Positions 27,570 to 37,412 of a stretch of 64,000 nt of DNA are shown piece by piece. A program made the position numbers and the translations under genes. How positions within the stretch are numbered: position 1 is the first letter of the stretch; every line of letters starts with the position of its first letter. The notes under the pieces are model-generated. The model ran no database searches and was not told where the DNA came from. It saw only the letters and a program-made list of their open reading frames with translations. The DNA lies in assembly GCF_001429285.1 (NCBI RefSeq), contig NZ_LMJJ01000001.1:6565-70564 (forward strand), read 5' to 3'. The stretch is from Ensifer sp. Root278. GTDB lineage: Bacteria; Pseudomonadota; Alphaproteobacteria; Rhizobiales; Rhizobiaceae.

Positions 27570-28961
27570 ATGGCTCCCTATCAGTTCATCGAGCGGCCGT
27601 CGCCGTTCAACACCAGCGCCGGCAAGACCCTGCCGATCTTCGCGGTCACGCCGGCGCATATCGAGACGGGGACGATCGATCCGATCGCTTTGGACTGGGC
27701 GCGCAAGGCTGGCTTCACGGCCGAATCCGGCGCGGTGCTGTTGATCCCGTCCTCAGACGGCCATCTCGGCGGTGCGCTCTTCGGTCTCGGCAGCAACCCG
27801 TCGGAAGCGCCGTTTCTGGCCGGCAAGCTTGCGCGAGCACTGCCGGCAGGCAAGTGGCACATCGAAACCGCGCCGCTCACCGCCAACCGGCTGGCGCTCG
27901 GCTATGGCCTCGGTTCCTATCGCTTCGAGCGCTACAAATCCACCAAGGGCGAGCCGCCGACACTGCTGATCCCCGCCGACGCCGATGCGACCGATATCAA
28001 GCGGCAGCTCGCCGGCGTCTTCCTTGCGCGCGACCTGATCAACACGCCAACCAACGACATGGGTCCCGAGGCGCTCGAAGCGGCATTCCGCGCGCTTGCC
28101 GCCCACTACAAGGCCGATGTCTCGGTGATATCGGGCGAAGCGCTGCTGACGCAGAATTTCCCTCTGGTCCATACCGTTGGACGCGCCAGCGCCGAAGCTC
28201 CGCGCCTGCTTGAGCTGCGCTGGGGCAAGAAGGGCCACAAGAAGGTAACGCTGGTCGGCAAGGGCGTCTGCTTCGACACCGGCGGTCTCGACATCAAGCC
28301 GGCCGCCTCGATGCTCTTGATGAAGAAGGACATGGGCGGTGCCGCCAATGTCCTCGGCCTCGCGTTGATGATCATGGACGCCAAACTCAAGGTCGATCTG
28401 CGCGTCATCGTGCCGGTTGTCGAGAACTCGATCTCCGCCAATGCCTTCCGCCCCGGTGACATCTATCGCAGCCGCAAGGGGCTGACAGTTCAGATCGACA
28501 ACACCGATGCCGAGGGCCGGCTGATCTTGGCCGATGCGCTCGCCTATGCCGACGAGGAGAAGACTGATCTTTTGGTCGACATGGCGACGCTCACCGGTGC
28601 CGCTCGCGTCGCGCTCGGCCCGGATCTACCGCCCTTCTTTACCGACGACGCCGACCTTGCCCATGATCTCTCGGAAGCAAGCCTCGAGGTCGACGATCCG
28701 ATGTGGCGCATGCCGCTTTACAATGGCTACGACAAGGATGTCTCGGCACGGATCGCAGATCTCACCAATGCGCCGGCGGGTGGTATGGCCGGTTCAATCA
28801 CTGCAGCGCTCTTCCTCCGGCGTTTCGTCACCAACACCAAGAGCTGGGTGCATTTCGACATCTTCGGATGGGCACAGTCCGAGCGGCCGCATTCGCCGGT
28901 TGGCGGCGAGGCGCAGGCGATCCGGGCGCTCTACCATCACGTCCAGAAGATGGCAAAATAG
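27570..28961 (+). CDS. M17-family leucyl aminopeptidase
   Basis: A 463-residue cytosolic metallo-aminopeptidase. The C-terminal catalytic domain has KGVCFDTGGLDIKP (metal and catalytic Lys) and the M17 signature NTDAEGRLIL (about residue 314). The N-terminal half is divergent from PepA. It trims N-terminal residues from peptides, and some M17 enzymes take Cys-Gly or Ala-containing dipeptides. ATG 27570 follows GAGGA by five bases. A MarR regulator and an NlpC/P60 peptidase lie directly downstream, which suggests a peptide-degradation unit. Confidence 0.92.
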   Translation: MAPYQFIERPSPFNTSAGKTLPIFAVTPAHIETGTIDPIALDWARKAGFTAESGAVLLIPSSDGHLGGALFGLGSNPSEAPFLAGKLARALPAGKWHIETAPLTANRLALGYGLGSYRFERYKSTKGEPPTLLIPADADATDIKRQLAGVFLARDLINTPTNDMGPEALEAAFRALAAHYKADVSVISGEALLTQNFPLVHTVGRASAEAPRLLELRWGKKGHKKVTLVGKGVCFDTGGLDIKPAASMLLMKKDMGGAANVLGLALMIMDAKLKVDLRVIVPVVENSISANAFRPGDIYRSRKGLTVQIDNTDAEGRLILADALAYADEEKTDLLVDMATLTGAARVALGPDLPPFFTDDADLAHDLSEASLEVDDPMWRMPLYNGYDKDVSARIADLTNAPAGGMAGSITAALFLRRFVTNTKSWVHFDIFGWAQSERPHSPVGGEAQAIRALYHHVQKMAK

Positions 28962-29048
28962 CCTATCGGAACGATTGGCAAGAAAGAAACGCTTGCGTAA
29001 CGATCCGCCGCTATCGTGGCGGATCAGTTTCTTGCGCAGGAGCCGCCA

Positions 29049-29399
29049 TTGCCGATCGAGCTTACGCCCTCCCAGGCCCTCGGGCTTTGGCATACGGTGT
29101 CGCTCGCCCAGGTGCGCGTCGACAGCCGCGACCTGACCCTGCGGCAGCTGGCGATCCTTCTGCACATCTACCTCGTGCCACCGCCCCACACGGTGCGCGG
29201 ACTGGCGGCGACGCTTGGCGTTACCAAGCCGGTCATCACCCGCGCGCTCGATACCATGGGCGCTCTTGGTCTCGTGGACCGGGTGCGTGACGATATCGAC
29301 CGGCGCAACGTGATCATCAAGCGCACCGTCGAAGGTGCGCTTTACCTTGAAAAACTCGGCGATCTGATCATTCTTCATGGTCGCAAATTGACCTTGTGA
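29049..29399 (+). CDS. MarR-family transcriptional regulator
   Basis: About 116 residues forming one winged helix-turn-helix: RGLAATLGVTKPVITRALDTM is the recognition region and DDIDRRNVIIKRT the wing. The family binds DNA as a dimer and often responds to small ligands. I prefer TTG 29049 because AGGAG lies six bases upstream; a GTG at 29016 gives a protein 11 residues longer but has no ribosome-binding site. It sits between two peptidase genes, ten bases before the second, so it may control them. Confidence 0.82.
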   Translation: MPIELTPSQALGLWHTVSLAQVRVDSRDLTLRQLAILLHIYLVPPPHTVRGLAATLGVTKPVITRALDTMGALGLVDRVRDDIDRRNVIIKRTVEGALYLEKLGDLIILHGRKLTL

Positions 29400-29408
29400 G
29401 TCTCAGCC

Positions 29409-30263
29409 ATGTCGCAACTGCCGGACCGTCGTCTCAACGCCTATCGCAGCGATCTCGCCGAAATCGCGCTTCGCGGCCAGGTCGAGGCGGAGCGTTATGT
29501 CGAGGGAGAGGTGGCGACGCTCGCCGTGCCGGTCGCGCCGCTCCGTGCCCGCCCGGACGCCGCCTGCGGCACGGACACCGAGGTGCTCTATGGCGAGGGC
29601 GTGCGGGTGCTTGATACGGCCGAGGGCTGGGCCTGGGTCAAAGCCGATCTCGACGGCTATGTCGGCTATCTGCCGGAGACGGCTCTTCTGCGGCAGACGA
29701 CCGTTCCGACCCATATCGTCACCGTGCCGCGCACATTCGTCTACAACGGTGCCGACCTCAAGTTTCCGCATGCCCTCGCTCTCTCGATGGGAAGCCGTGT
29801 CGCGGTCATCGGCGAGGCGGAAACGCGTGGCACGCGCTACTTCCTGCTTGAGGGCGGCCGCGCGATCGTCGCCAATCATTGTGCGCCCGTTGGCCACGCC
29901 GTCAGCGCCGACTACGTCGCCGTCGCCACCCGCTTCCTGGAGACGCCCTATCTGTGGGGCGGCCGCTCCGGCTTCGGCATCGATTGCTCAGGCCTCGTCC
30001 AGACGTCGATGTTGATGGCAGGCCGTGTAGTCGAGCGCGATTCCGACATGCAGGCGGCTCGACTCGGGATGCCGATCTCTCGTGAAGAGTTGCGGCGCGG
30101 CGATCTCGTGTTCTGGAAGGGCCATGTCGCGATCATGGAAGACGAACGCACGCTGGTCCATGCCAACGGCCACACCATGTCGGTCGCGCATGAAGGATTG
30201 GAAGAGGCGATCGCTCGCATTGGCTGGCTCTACGACCAGCCGACCGGCTATCGACGGCCCTGA
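29409..30263 (+). CDS. NlpC/P60 endopeptidase with SH3 domains (DPP-VI-like)
   Basis: 284 residues, no signal peptide, hence probably cytosolic. Two SH3b-like domains (about 35-95 and 100-155) precede an NlpC/P60 domain with Cys193 (GIDCSGLVQ), His239 (KGHVAIM) and His251 (VHANGH). The SH3-SH3-NlpC layout without signal peptide is that of YkfC/dipeptidyl-peptidase VI enzymes, which cut gamma-D-Glu-diaminopimelate bonds in free muropeptides that carry an N-terminal L-Ala. It therefore fits peptidoglycan recycling. The gene follows the MarR regulator by nine bases. Confidence 0.87.
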   Translation: MSQLPDRRLNAYRSDLAEIALRGQVEAERYVEGEVATLAVPVAPLRARPDAACGTDTEVLYGEGVRVLDTAEGWAWVKADLDGYVGYLPETALLRQTTVPTHIVTVPRTFVYNGADLKFPHALALSMGSRVAVIGEAETRGTRYFLLEGGRAIVANHCAPVGHAVSADYVAVATRFLETPYLWGGRSGFGIDCSGLVQTSMLMAGRVVERDSDMQAARLGMPISREELRRGDLVFWKGHVAIMEDERTLVHANGHTMSVAHEGLEEAIARIGWLYDQPTGYRRP

Positions 30264-30314
30264 AGCAAGCCACGTGCAGGCGGGTTGATTCCGCCGCACC
30301 TCGCTTCCGCTAAA

Positions 30315-31274
30315 TCAATAGCCGGCTACTTTGTCGACCACGTGTTCGAGCGATTGACCGCTTTCGAAGCGGGCGATCTGCTGCTCGACATGGCGGAACA
30401 ACGCCTTGACGTCGGAGGATGCCGCCACATGCGGTGTGACATACACGTTCGGCATGGTCCAGAAGCGGCTGTCGCTGGCAAGCGGTTCCTCTTCGAAGAC
30501 ATCGAGCGAGGCGCCGCCGAGCACGCCATTGTCGAGTGCCTGAACGATATCGGCTTCGACCTGGCTGCCGCCACGGCCGGCATTGATGAAAACAGGCGCA
30601 CCGAACGGGCCGTTGCGGCTGAGCTTGGCAAACAGGCGCAGATTGAAGATGCCGCGCGTGTCCGGCGTCAGCGGCAGCAGACCGACGAGGAAATCCGTGC
30701 GCGCCAGGAACGTGTCGAGCTCGCTGCCGCCGAAGGTCTCGATGCCTGCGACGTCTCGCTTGCTGCGCGACCAGCCGACGACCTTGAAGCCCATGGTGGA
30801 GAGCTTGCGGGCGGCGTCCTGGCCAAGCACGCCCATGCCCATGATGCCGACCGTGATGTCTGCGGCTTCCGGCTGGGTCAGATCGCGCCATTCGCGCTTC
30901 GCCGCTAGCGCCTCATAGGCGCGGTGCTGGCGCAGATGCAGAAGACATTGCATGACGACCCACTCGCTCATGCGCGTCGTCAGCGTCTGATCGACGAAGC
31001 GCACGAGCGGCACCTCGGGAAGCCCGGGAAGCGTCAGCACGTGATCGACGCCGGCGCCGCCGGAGAAGACCACCTTGAGATCCGGCGCCCGCTCGAAGAG
31101 ATCCGGCGCCGATTTCCACACCACTGCATAGTCGATCCCCGAGAGATCGCGGTTGTGGTGCACGACGTCGGCGCGATTGATCACCTCGCGATCGGGAAAG
31201 GCGCCGCGAAGAGCCGCCTCGACCTCCTCCGGAATGAACTTCAGATCGACGATGACGGGGCTCTTTGCGGACAT
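30315..31274 (-). CDS. D-2-hydroxyacid dehydrogenase (GhrA-like)
   Basis: 319 residues. An NAD(P)-binding Rossmann domain with GIMGMGVLGQDAA (about 146-158) is inserted in a catalytic domain holding the Arg of NAGRGG and the His of TPHVAASS. It reduces 2-keto acids such as glyoxylate or hydroxypyruvate, with exact substrate unknown. It is the last gene of the yejABEF run, ten bases after yejF; ATG 31274 is preferred over GTG 31283. Whether it serves the transported peptides' metabolism is unclear. Confidence 0.87.
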   Translation of the reverse strand: MSAKSPVIVDLKFIPEEVEAALRGAFPDREVINRADVVHHNRDLSGIDYAVVWKSAPDLFERAPDLKVVFSGGAGVDHVLTLPGLPEVPLVRFVDQTLTTRMSEWVVMQCLLHLRQHRAYEALAAKREWRDLTQPEAADITVGIMGMGVLGQDAARKLSTMGFKVVGWSRSKRDVAGIETFGGSELDTFLARTDFLVGLLPLTPDTRGIFNLRLFAKLSRNGPFGAPVFINAGRGGSQVEADIVQALDNGVLGGASLDVFEEEPLASDSRFWTMPNVYVTPHVAASSDVKALFRHVEQQIARFESGQSLEHVVDKVAGY

Positions 31275-31284
31275 TGCGGGCACT

Positions 31285-32925
31285 CTACTGGCGGATCGCG
31301 GTGAGATTGACGGCTTCGAGGTTGAAGGCCGCTGCCATCAGCGCCTTCGTGTAATCTTCGCTCGGCGCATTGAAGATGCGCTCGGCCGGCCCCTGTTCCA
31401 CCACCTTGCCCAGGCGCATCACGATCATCTCGTTGGCAAGCGCCCGCACGACCTTCAGGTCATGGCTGATGAACAGATAGGCGAGATCGTGTTTGCTCTG
31501 CAGGTCGCGCAAGAGATCGACCACCTGCGCCTGCACGCTCATGTCGAGCGCCGAGGTTGGTTCGTCGAGCATGACGAATTGCGGCTTCAGCACCATGGCA
31601 CGCGCAATGGCAATGCGCTGCCGCTGGCCGCCGGAGAACTCGTGCGGATAGCGCCAACGGGTCGAGGGGTCGAGGCCGACCTCTTCGAGAGCGGCGGCGA
31701 CGCGGGCGTCGCGATCGTTCTCCGAAAGCGAACGTTCATGGATCTTCAGGCCTTCGGCGATGATATCGGCCACCGACATGCGCGGGCTGAGCGAGCCATA
31801 GGGGTCCTGGAAAACGATCTGCATCCGGTTTCGAAGCGGCCGCATTTCGTTGAAGCTGTAGCGGTCGATGTCCTTGCCGATAAAGGCGATGCGGCCCTTC
31901 GACGAGATGAGCCGCGTCAGCGCCAGGCCGAGCGTCGTCTTGCCGGAACCGGATTCGCCGACGACCCCGAGCGTCTGGCCGGCGCGCAGCTTCAGGTCGA
32001 TGCCGTCGACGGCCTTCACATGGTCGACCACCTTGCGCAGAAAGCCGGCCTTGATCGGGAACCAGACCTTCATGTCGGAGGCTTCCATCACGATCGGCTT
32101 CGACGCGTCTGATGGCGGTGGGTTTCCCTTCGGCTCGGAGGCGAGCAGATGGCGGGTATAGGCGTGCTGCGGATTGGCGAAGATCTCGGCGGTCGGCCCG
32201 GTCTCGACGATCTTGCCCTTGGTCATCACGCAGACCCGGTCGGCGATCTTGCGCACGATGCCGAGGTCGTGGGTGATGAACAGCATCGACATGCCGTGTT
32301 CGTCCTTGAGTGTCTTCAGAAGCTCGAGGATCTGCGCCTGCACCGTGACGTCGAGCGCCGTTGTCGGTTCGTCGGCGATCAAAAGCTCGGGCCGGTTGGC
32401 CAGCGCCATGGCGATCATGACGCGCTGGCGCTGGCCACCGGAGAGCTCGTGCGGATAGGCGCTGAGGCGCTTCTCCGGCTCGCGGATACCGACCTGATTG
32501 AGAAGCTCGAGAATGCGGGTGCGCGCAGCGGCTCCTTCGAGCCCCTGGTGCAGTTCGAGGATCTCGCCGATCTGCCGCTCGATCGAATGCAGCGGGTTGA
32601 GCGAGGTCATCGGCTCCTGGAAGATCATGGTGATGTCGTTGCCGCGCACGTTGCGCAGCTCCGCATCGCCGGCCTTCAACAGGTCCTTGCCGTTGAAGAC
32701 GATCTCGCCGCTCGGGTGGCTGGCCGAAGGATAGGGCAGAAGTTTCAGGATCGAATTGGCCGAAACCGACTTGCCGGACCCGGATTCGCCGACAAGCGCC
32801 ACGGTTTCCCCGCGCTTGATCTCGAAGGAGATGTGGTCGACGGCGATCGAGGTGTTGCCGCCCTGGTGAAAGGCGACCGAGAGGTCGCGGACGGAGAGGA
32901 TGGGATCTGTCATCGTCGCGCTCAC
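31285..32925 (-). CDS. yejF: Peptide ABC transporter double ATPase YejF
   Basis: 546 residues with two complete ABC ATPase domains of the Dpp/Opp type. Each has Walker [10 protein letters not shown] (first at 46-53), signature (LSGGQRQR and FSGGQRQR) and Walker B ending DEPT. A fused double ATPase is the mark of YejF. It energises import of oligopeptides through YejB/YejE. The GTG start overlaps the yejE stop (GTGA), showing tight coupling; an ATG at 32913 is the alternative. Confidence 0.94.
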   Translation of the reverse strand: MSATMTDPILSVRDLSVAFHQGGNTSIAVDHISFEIKRGETVALVGESGSGKSVSANSILKLLPYPSASHPSGEIVFNGKDLLKAGDAELRNVRGNDITMIFQEPMTSLNPLHSIERQIGEILELHQGLEGAAARTRILELLNQVGIREPEKRLSAYPHELSGGQRQRVMIAMALANRPELLIADEPTTALDVTVQAQILELLKTLKDEHGMSMLFITHDLGIVRKIADRVCVMTKGKIVETGPTAEIFANPQHAYTRHLLASEPKGNPPPSDASKPIVMEASDMKVWFPIKAGFLRKVVDHVKAVDGIDLKLRAGQTLGVVGESGSGKTTLGLALTRLISSKGRIAFIGKDIDRYSFNEMRPLRNRMQIVFQDPYGSLSPRMSVADIIAEGLKIHERSLSENDRDARVAAALEEVGLDPSTRWRYPHEFSGGQRQRIAIARAMVLKPQFVMLDEPTSALDMSVQAQVVDLLRDLQSKHDLAYLFISHDLKVVRALANEMIVMRLGKVVEQGPAERIFNAPSEDYTKALMAAAFNLEAVNLTAIRQ

Positions 32926-34067
32926 CGGAATGTCTTTCTCGGATCGAAGGCATCGCGCGTTGCTTCACCGACGAAGATCAGCAGCGATAGCATCAGCGAC
33001 ATGACGCAGAAGGCCGTCAGTCCGAGCCAGGGCGCCTGCAGGTTGGATTTGCCCTGCGCGATCATCTCGCCGAGCGAAGGCGAGCCCGGCGGCATGCCGA
33101 AACCGAGGAAGTCGAGCGATGTCAGCGTCGTGATCGAGCCGGAGAGGATGAAGGGCAGGAAGGTCAGCGTTGCGACCATCGCGTTCGGCAGCAGGTGGCG
33201 ATACATGATCGTGCCGTTGCCGACGCCGAGCGCGCGCGCCGCATTCACATACTCGAAATTGCGCGCCCTTAGGAACTCGGCGCGCACGACGCCGACGAAG
33301 CCGACCCAGGAAAACAAGAGCATGATGCCGAGCAGGATGAAGAAGCCCGGCGGCAGGATCGCTGCAATGATTAACAGGATGTAAAGCACCGGCATCGACG
33401 ACCAGATCTCGATGAAGCGTTGCATCAGGAGATCGGTCCAGCCGCCGAAATAGCCCTGGACAGCGCCCGCGGTCACGCCGATCACCGCCGAGGCAATGGT
33501 CAGCGTCAGGCCGAACAGCACCGAGAGACGGAAGCCGTAGATCATCCGCGCAAACACGTCGCGGGCCTGGTCGTCGGTGCCGAGCCAGTTGAGATTGCCG
33601 ACGATACAGTTGCGGTCGTTGAGCCCCTCCGGGTAGGCGGAGCAGCGCTCCTCCTTGTCCATCAGCCAGAAGGGTTTGGTGGGCGCCGAATGTGGGATGT
33701 TGGAATTGACGGTCTGATAGGAATAGCGGACCGGCGGCCAGATCATCCAGCCATTGGCCTCGATTTCGTCGCGGATGAAGTCGGAGCGGTAGTCGGTCTC
33801 GGCAAGGAAGCCGCCGAACTTTTCCTCCGGGTAATCGATGACAACAGGGAAGAGAAGCTCGCCCTTGTAGGAGGCGACAATGGGCCTGTCGTTGGCGATG
33901 AATTCGCCAACAAGGCTGAGGCCGAAAAGCGCAAGGAAGATCCAGAGCGACCAGTAGCCGCGTCGGTTCGCCCTAAAATTCTGCCAGCGCCGCTGGTTGA
34001 CCGGAGACAGCCAGCCGCGCGGGGGCACCGCCACGCGGCTTGTCGGGGAGGTCGTCACGTCCACCAT
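32922..34067 (-). CDS. yejE: Peptide ABC transporter permease YejE
   Basis: A 381-residue permease. After a cytoplasmic N-terminus and a first membrane helix comes the long periplasmic insertion (about 65-165) typical of YejE, then five helices and the EAA loop (YVNAARALGVGNGTIMYRHLLPN). It starts inside the yejB stop (TGATG). It forms the transmembrane pore with YejB. Confidence 0.94.
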   Translation of the reverse strand: MVDVTTSPTSRVAVPPRGWLSPVNQRRWQNFRANRRGYWSLWIFLALFGLSLVGEFIANDRPIVASYKGELLFPVVIDYPEEKFGGFLAETDYRSDFIRDEIEANGWMIWPPVRYSYQTVNSNIPHSAPTKPFWLMDKEERCSAYPEGLNDRNCIVGNLNWLGTDDQARDVFARMIYGFRLSVLFGLTLTIASAVIGVTAGAVQGYFGGWTDLLMQRFIEIWSSMPVLYILLIIAAILPPGFFILLGIMLLFSWVGFVGVVRAEFLRARNFEYVNAARALGVGNGTIMYRHLLPNAMVATLTFLPFILSGSITTLTSLDFLGFGMPPGSPSLGEMIAQGKSNLQAPWLGLTAFCVMSLMLSLLIFVGEATRDAFDPRKTFR

Positions 34068-35149
34068 CAGACGTCCCTCCGCTCGAAGTCGATGCGCGGA
34101 TCGACCCAGGTGTAGATGAGGTCTGACAGCAGGCTGACGAGCAGACCCATCAGCGAGAAGATGAAGAGCGTTGCAAAGACGATCGGGTAGTCACGCTTGA
34201 CGACCGAATCATAACCGAGGCGACCGAGGCCATCGAGCGAGAAGATGTACTCGATCAGCAGCGACCCGGTGAAGAAGGCCGAGATGAAGGCGCCCGGGAA
34301 GCCGGCGATGATGATCAGCATGGCGTTACGGAACACGTGGCCGTAGAGCACCTGGCGATCGTTGAGACCCTTCGCCCGCGCCGTCGTCACATATTGCTTC
34401 TTGATCTCGTCGATGAAGGAATTCTTGGTGAGCAGCGTGGTGGTCGCAAATGCCGAAAGCAGCAGCGTGATCAGCGGCAGGGTCATGTGCCAGATGTAGT
34501 CGAGTGGCTTCTGCCACCAGGGCAGTTGCCAGAAATTGTCGGAGACAATGCCGCGGAGCGGGAACCAGTCGAAGAACGACCCGCCGGCGAAGATGACGAT
34601 CAAGAGGATGCCGAACAGGAAGCTCGGCACGGCATAGCCGATGACGATGATGCCGGAGGTCCAGACGTCGAAGGCCGAGCCGTCGGAAACCGCCTTCTTG
34701 ATGCCCAGCGGGATGGAGATTGCGTAGGAAAACAGCAGAATCCAGAGGCCGAGCGAGATCGAGACCGGCATCTTCTCCTTGATGAGATCGATGACCGAGG
34801 TGTTGCGGAAGAAGCTCTCGCCGAAGTCGAAGCGGATGTAATTCCACATCATCGTCGCGAAGCGCTCAAGCGGCGGCTTGTCGAAGCCGAATTGCTTCTC
34901 GAGCTTGGCGATGAATTCGGGATCAAGCCCTTGGGCACCGCGATAGCGCCCGCCTTCGTCGCCGCCGGCCTGCATCAGGTCGCCGCTGCTGCCGCTCAGG
35001 CGATCGGAGCCGCCAGCATTGGTGAGATCTGAAATCACCTGCTCGACCGGGCCGCCCGGCGCGAACTGTACGATGGCGAACGAGATCGCCATGATCCCGA
35101 AGATCGTCGGGATCATCAGAAGGAGGCGGCGCAGAATATAGGCACCCAT
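34067..35149 (-). CDS. yejB: Peptide ABC transporter permease YejB
   Basis: A 360-residue permease that begins with the standard DppB-like helix ([16 protein letters not shown]). It has a periplasmic insertion of about 60 residues and an EAA loop near '[23 protein letters not shown]'. AAGG lies eight bases before ATG 35149. A 25-codon TTG-started frame with its own AAGGAG runs just upstream and ends in a TGATG overlap with this start, so initiation may be coupled to it. Confidence 0.93.
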   Translation of the reverse strand: MGAYILRRLLLMIPTIFGIMAISFAIVQFAPGGPVEQVISDLTNAGGSDRLSGSSGDLMQAGGDEGGRYRGAQGLDPEFIAKLEKQFGFDKPPLERFATMMWNYIRFDFGESFFRNTSVIDLIKEKMPVSISLGLWILLFSYAISIPLGIKKAVSDGSAFDVWTSGIIVIGYAVPSFLFGILLIVIFAGGSFFDWFPLRGIVSDNFWQLPWWQKPLDYIWHMTLPLITLLLSAFATTTLLTKNSFIDEIKKQYVTTARAKGLNDRQVLYGHVFRNAMLIIIAGFPGAFISAFFTGSLLIEYIFSLDGLGRLGYDSVVKRDYPIVFATLFIFSLMGLLVSLLSDLIYTWVDPRIDFERRDV

Positions 35150-35326
35150 CAGGCGAGCCTTTCGATCGACGTGTGGGCGATGGCCCGGACCGGCGAAGCG
35201 TCGGCATGCCGTCTATGGTGTCTCAATCCCTGTGTCTCCTTGCGGCTGTCAGGCCCGGATCGGGGCTTGTTTCAGTGATTCGTTTTTTTGCATTTGGAAT
35301 CGAGACGCCATCCGAGTGCAAGGACT

Positions 35327-37180
35327 TCATTTGGGGGTAGCGTTTTTCGACCACCAGATCGACGGGAAGCCGATCGCATAGGTCGGGAGTTCGGCGGGGC
35401 GAGCAAATTTGTCCCAATAGGCGATGTTCATGTCGCGCTTGTAGTAAAGCGGCACGACGAAATTGTGGGCAAGGAGCACGCGGTCGAGCGCTTTCGTCGC
35501 CGCCACCAGCGTCTCGCGATCCTTGGCGAAAATGACCTTGTTGATCAGTGCATCGACACCCGGGTCGGCAATGCCGGCGTAGTTTCGCGAGCCCTGTTCC
35601 CCGGCGGAGCGCGAACCCCAATAGTCGAGCTGTTCGTTGCCGGGACTCAGCGTCTGTGCCCAGACGATCCAGGTCATGTCGTAGTCGAAAGCGCGCGTGC
35701 GATTGGTGTACTGCGAAGCGTCGACGGTGCGCACACGCGCGTCGATACCGATCTTCTTCAGGTTCTGGGCATAGGGAAGCGCGACGCGCTCGAGCGTGGC
35801 GCTGCTGAGCAGGATCTCGAATGAGAAGGGCTTGCCCGTCTTCGCCTCGACCATCCGATTGCCCTTGAGCTCGAAGCCGGCCTCCTTTAGCAGAGCGATC
35901 GCCTGGCGAAGGTTGTCGCGTCCCGCCTGTGGCGTGCCGCCCACCGGGTTCTTGTAGGGTGTCGTGAAGACTTCCGACGGCACCTTGTCCTTCACTTCGT
36001 CAAGGATCGCCAATTCAGCGCCCTGCGGCAGGGCCGACGAGGCGAGATCCGTATTCCAGAAGTAACTGTCGATCCGCGTGTACTGGTTGTAGAACACCGT
36101 GCGGTTCATTTCCTCGAAGTCGAGGGCATAGTTCAGCGCCTCGCGCACCTTTTCGTCATTGAAGGGCGGCCGGCGCATGTTCGGGACCAGAGCCTGCATG
36201 ATGCCGGTGGCCCTCAGCGGATTGGGTAGGCTCTCGCGCTTGACGCGACCGTCCTTCACTGCCGGAAAATCATAAGCGGTTGCCCAGCGCGCCGCGATGT
36301 TTTCAAGCCAGTAATCACTGTTTCCCGAACGAAACGCCTCGAACTCGACATCCCGGTCACCGAAGAAGGTATAGCTGATCGAGCCGAAATTGTTCTGCCC
36401 GACATTGACGTTCAGCGACTTGCCCCAGTAGTCGTCCCTGAGCTCGTAGCGAATGGACGAGCCGGCCGAAAATGCGGCGATCTTGTAGGGGCCGGATCCC
36501 ATCACCGGCTCAAGCGTCGTCTTGTTGATGTCGCGCGGCTTGCCGTCCGTTCCTTGGCCCTCCCACCAGTGCTTCGGCAGGATCTGCAGCTGGCCGAGGA
36601 TGTGGGGCAGCTCGCGGTTGTTCTTCTCATCGAAATGGAAGGTGACGTCGCGTTCGCCGGTCTTTTCCGCCGAGGTCACATGCTTGTAGTAGTTGGCGTA
36701 GAGCGGATCGAGCTCTTTGCTCTTGTCGAAGCTGAAGATGACGTCTTCCGGCGTCACAGGCTTTCCATCCGCCCATTTGGCTTCCTGCCGCAGCCGGAAG
36801 GTTGCGGATGAAATGTCTTCTGGGAACGAAACGCCTTGGGCGAGCAGACCGTAAGCGGTCGAGATCTCGTCATCGGCGGATTTCAGCAGCGTGTCGAAGA
36901 CGAGCGTCAGCCCGACTGCGGGTTGTCCCTTGTCGAGGACCGGGTTGAAGGTATCAAATGTTCCGGTGCTCGACAGTTTGACGTCGCCGCCCTTGGGCGC
37001 ATCCGGATTGACATAGTCGTAATGGGCAAAATCGGGCTTGTACTTCAGTTCGCCGATGAGGGAGAGGCCGTGATGCCAGTCGGCATGGTCGGCGCGTGCT
37101 GCAGGAGGAAGGAGGAGAAGTGTCGCTGCCAGTAGCGACGCTGCGATTCCAGGTTTCACGGTCCTGCAGAAGTTTGGCAT
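35327..37180 (-). CDS. yejA: Periplasmic oligopeptide-binding protein YejA
   Basis: 617 residues with a signal peptide (cleavage after about residue 30, AARA-DHADW) and an SBP_bac_5 fold: PLxxGLLAQG-like opening, WADGKPVTPEDVIFSFD and the later MRRPPFNDEKVREALNYALD segment. It hands peptides to YejBEF. Yej systems import microcin C in enterobacteria. In rhizobia they have been tied to host peptide resistance and, in a close relative, to muropeptide uptake. Divergent from mepA, a murein endopeptidase, which supports a wall-peptide cargo. Confidence 0.93.
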   Translation of the reverse strand: MPNFCRTVKPGIAASLLAATLLLLPPAARADHADWHHGLSLIGELKYKPDFAHYDYVNPDAPKGGDVKLSSTGTFDTFNPVLDKGQPAVGLTLVFDTLLKSADDEISTAYGLLAQGVSFPEDISSATFRLRQEAKWADGKPVTPEDVIFSFDKSKELDPLYANYYKHVTSAEKTGERDVTFHFDEKNNRELPHILGQLQILPKHWWEGQGTDGKPRDINKTTLEPVMGSGPYKIAAFSAGSSIRYELRDDYWGKSLNVNVGQNNFGSISYTFFGDRDVEFEAFRSGNSDYWLENIAARWATAYDFPAVKDGRVKRESLPNPLRATGIMQALVPNMRRPPFNDEKVREALNYALDFEEMNRTVFYNQYTRIDSYFWNTDLASSALPQGAELAILDEVKDKVPSEVFTTPYKNPVGGTPQAGRDNLRQAIALLKEAGFELKGNRMVEAKTGKPFSFEILLSSATLERVALPYAQNLKKIGIDARVRTVDASQYTNRTRAFDYDMTWIVWAQTLSPGNEQLDYWGSRSAGEQGSRNYAGIADPGVDALINKVIFAKDRETLVAATKALDRVLLAHNFVVPLYYKRDMNIAYWDKFARPAELPTYAIGFPSIWWSKNATPK

Positions 37181-37412
37181 CCAGCCGGTACCCCTTATAT
37201 TTCAATCTTCTTTTGCGAGAGCATAGGCGAAATCGGGGCAATTGACAGGCACTGCCGCAAATCAGGCAAAATTTTTGAGTCACATCCCGGTGATTCACAA
37301 GCGCGTGACGCGTAAGGCTGAGGCAAAGACGGGGCCTTAGGATCGGGGTTCGTCGGACAGGGAATGCCGCGAGTTGGCGCTGCTGTCCGCGAGACAAATG
37401 GGACGAAATTCA

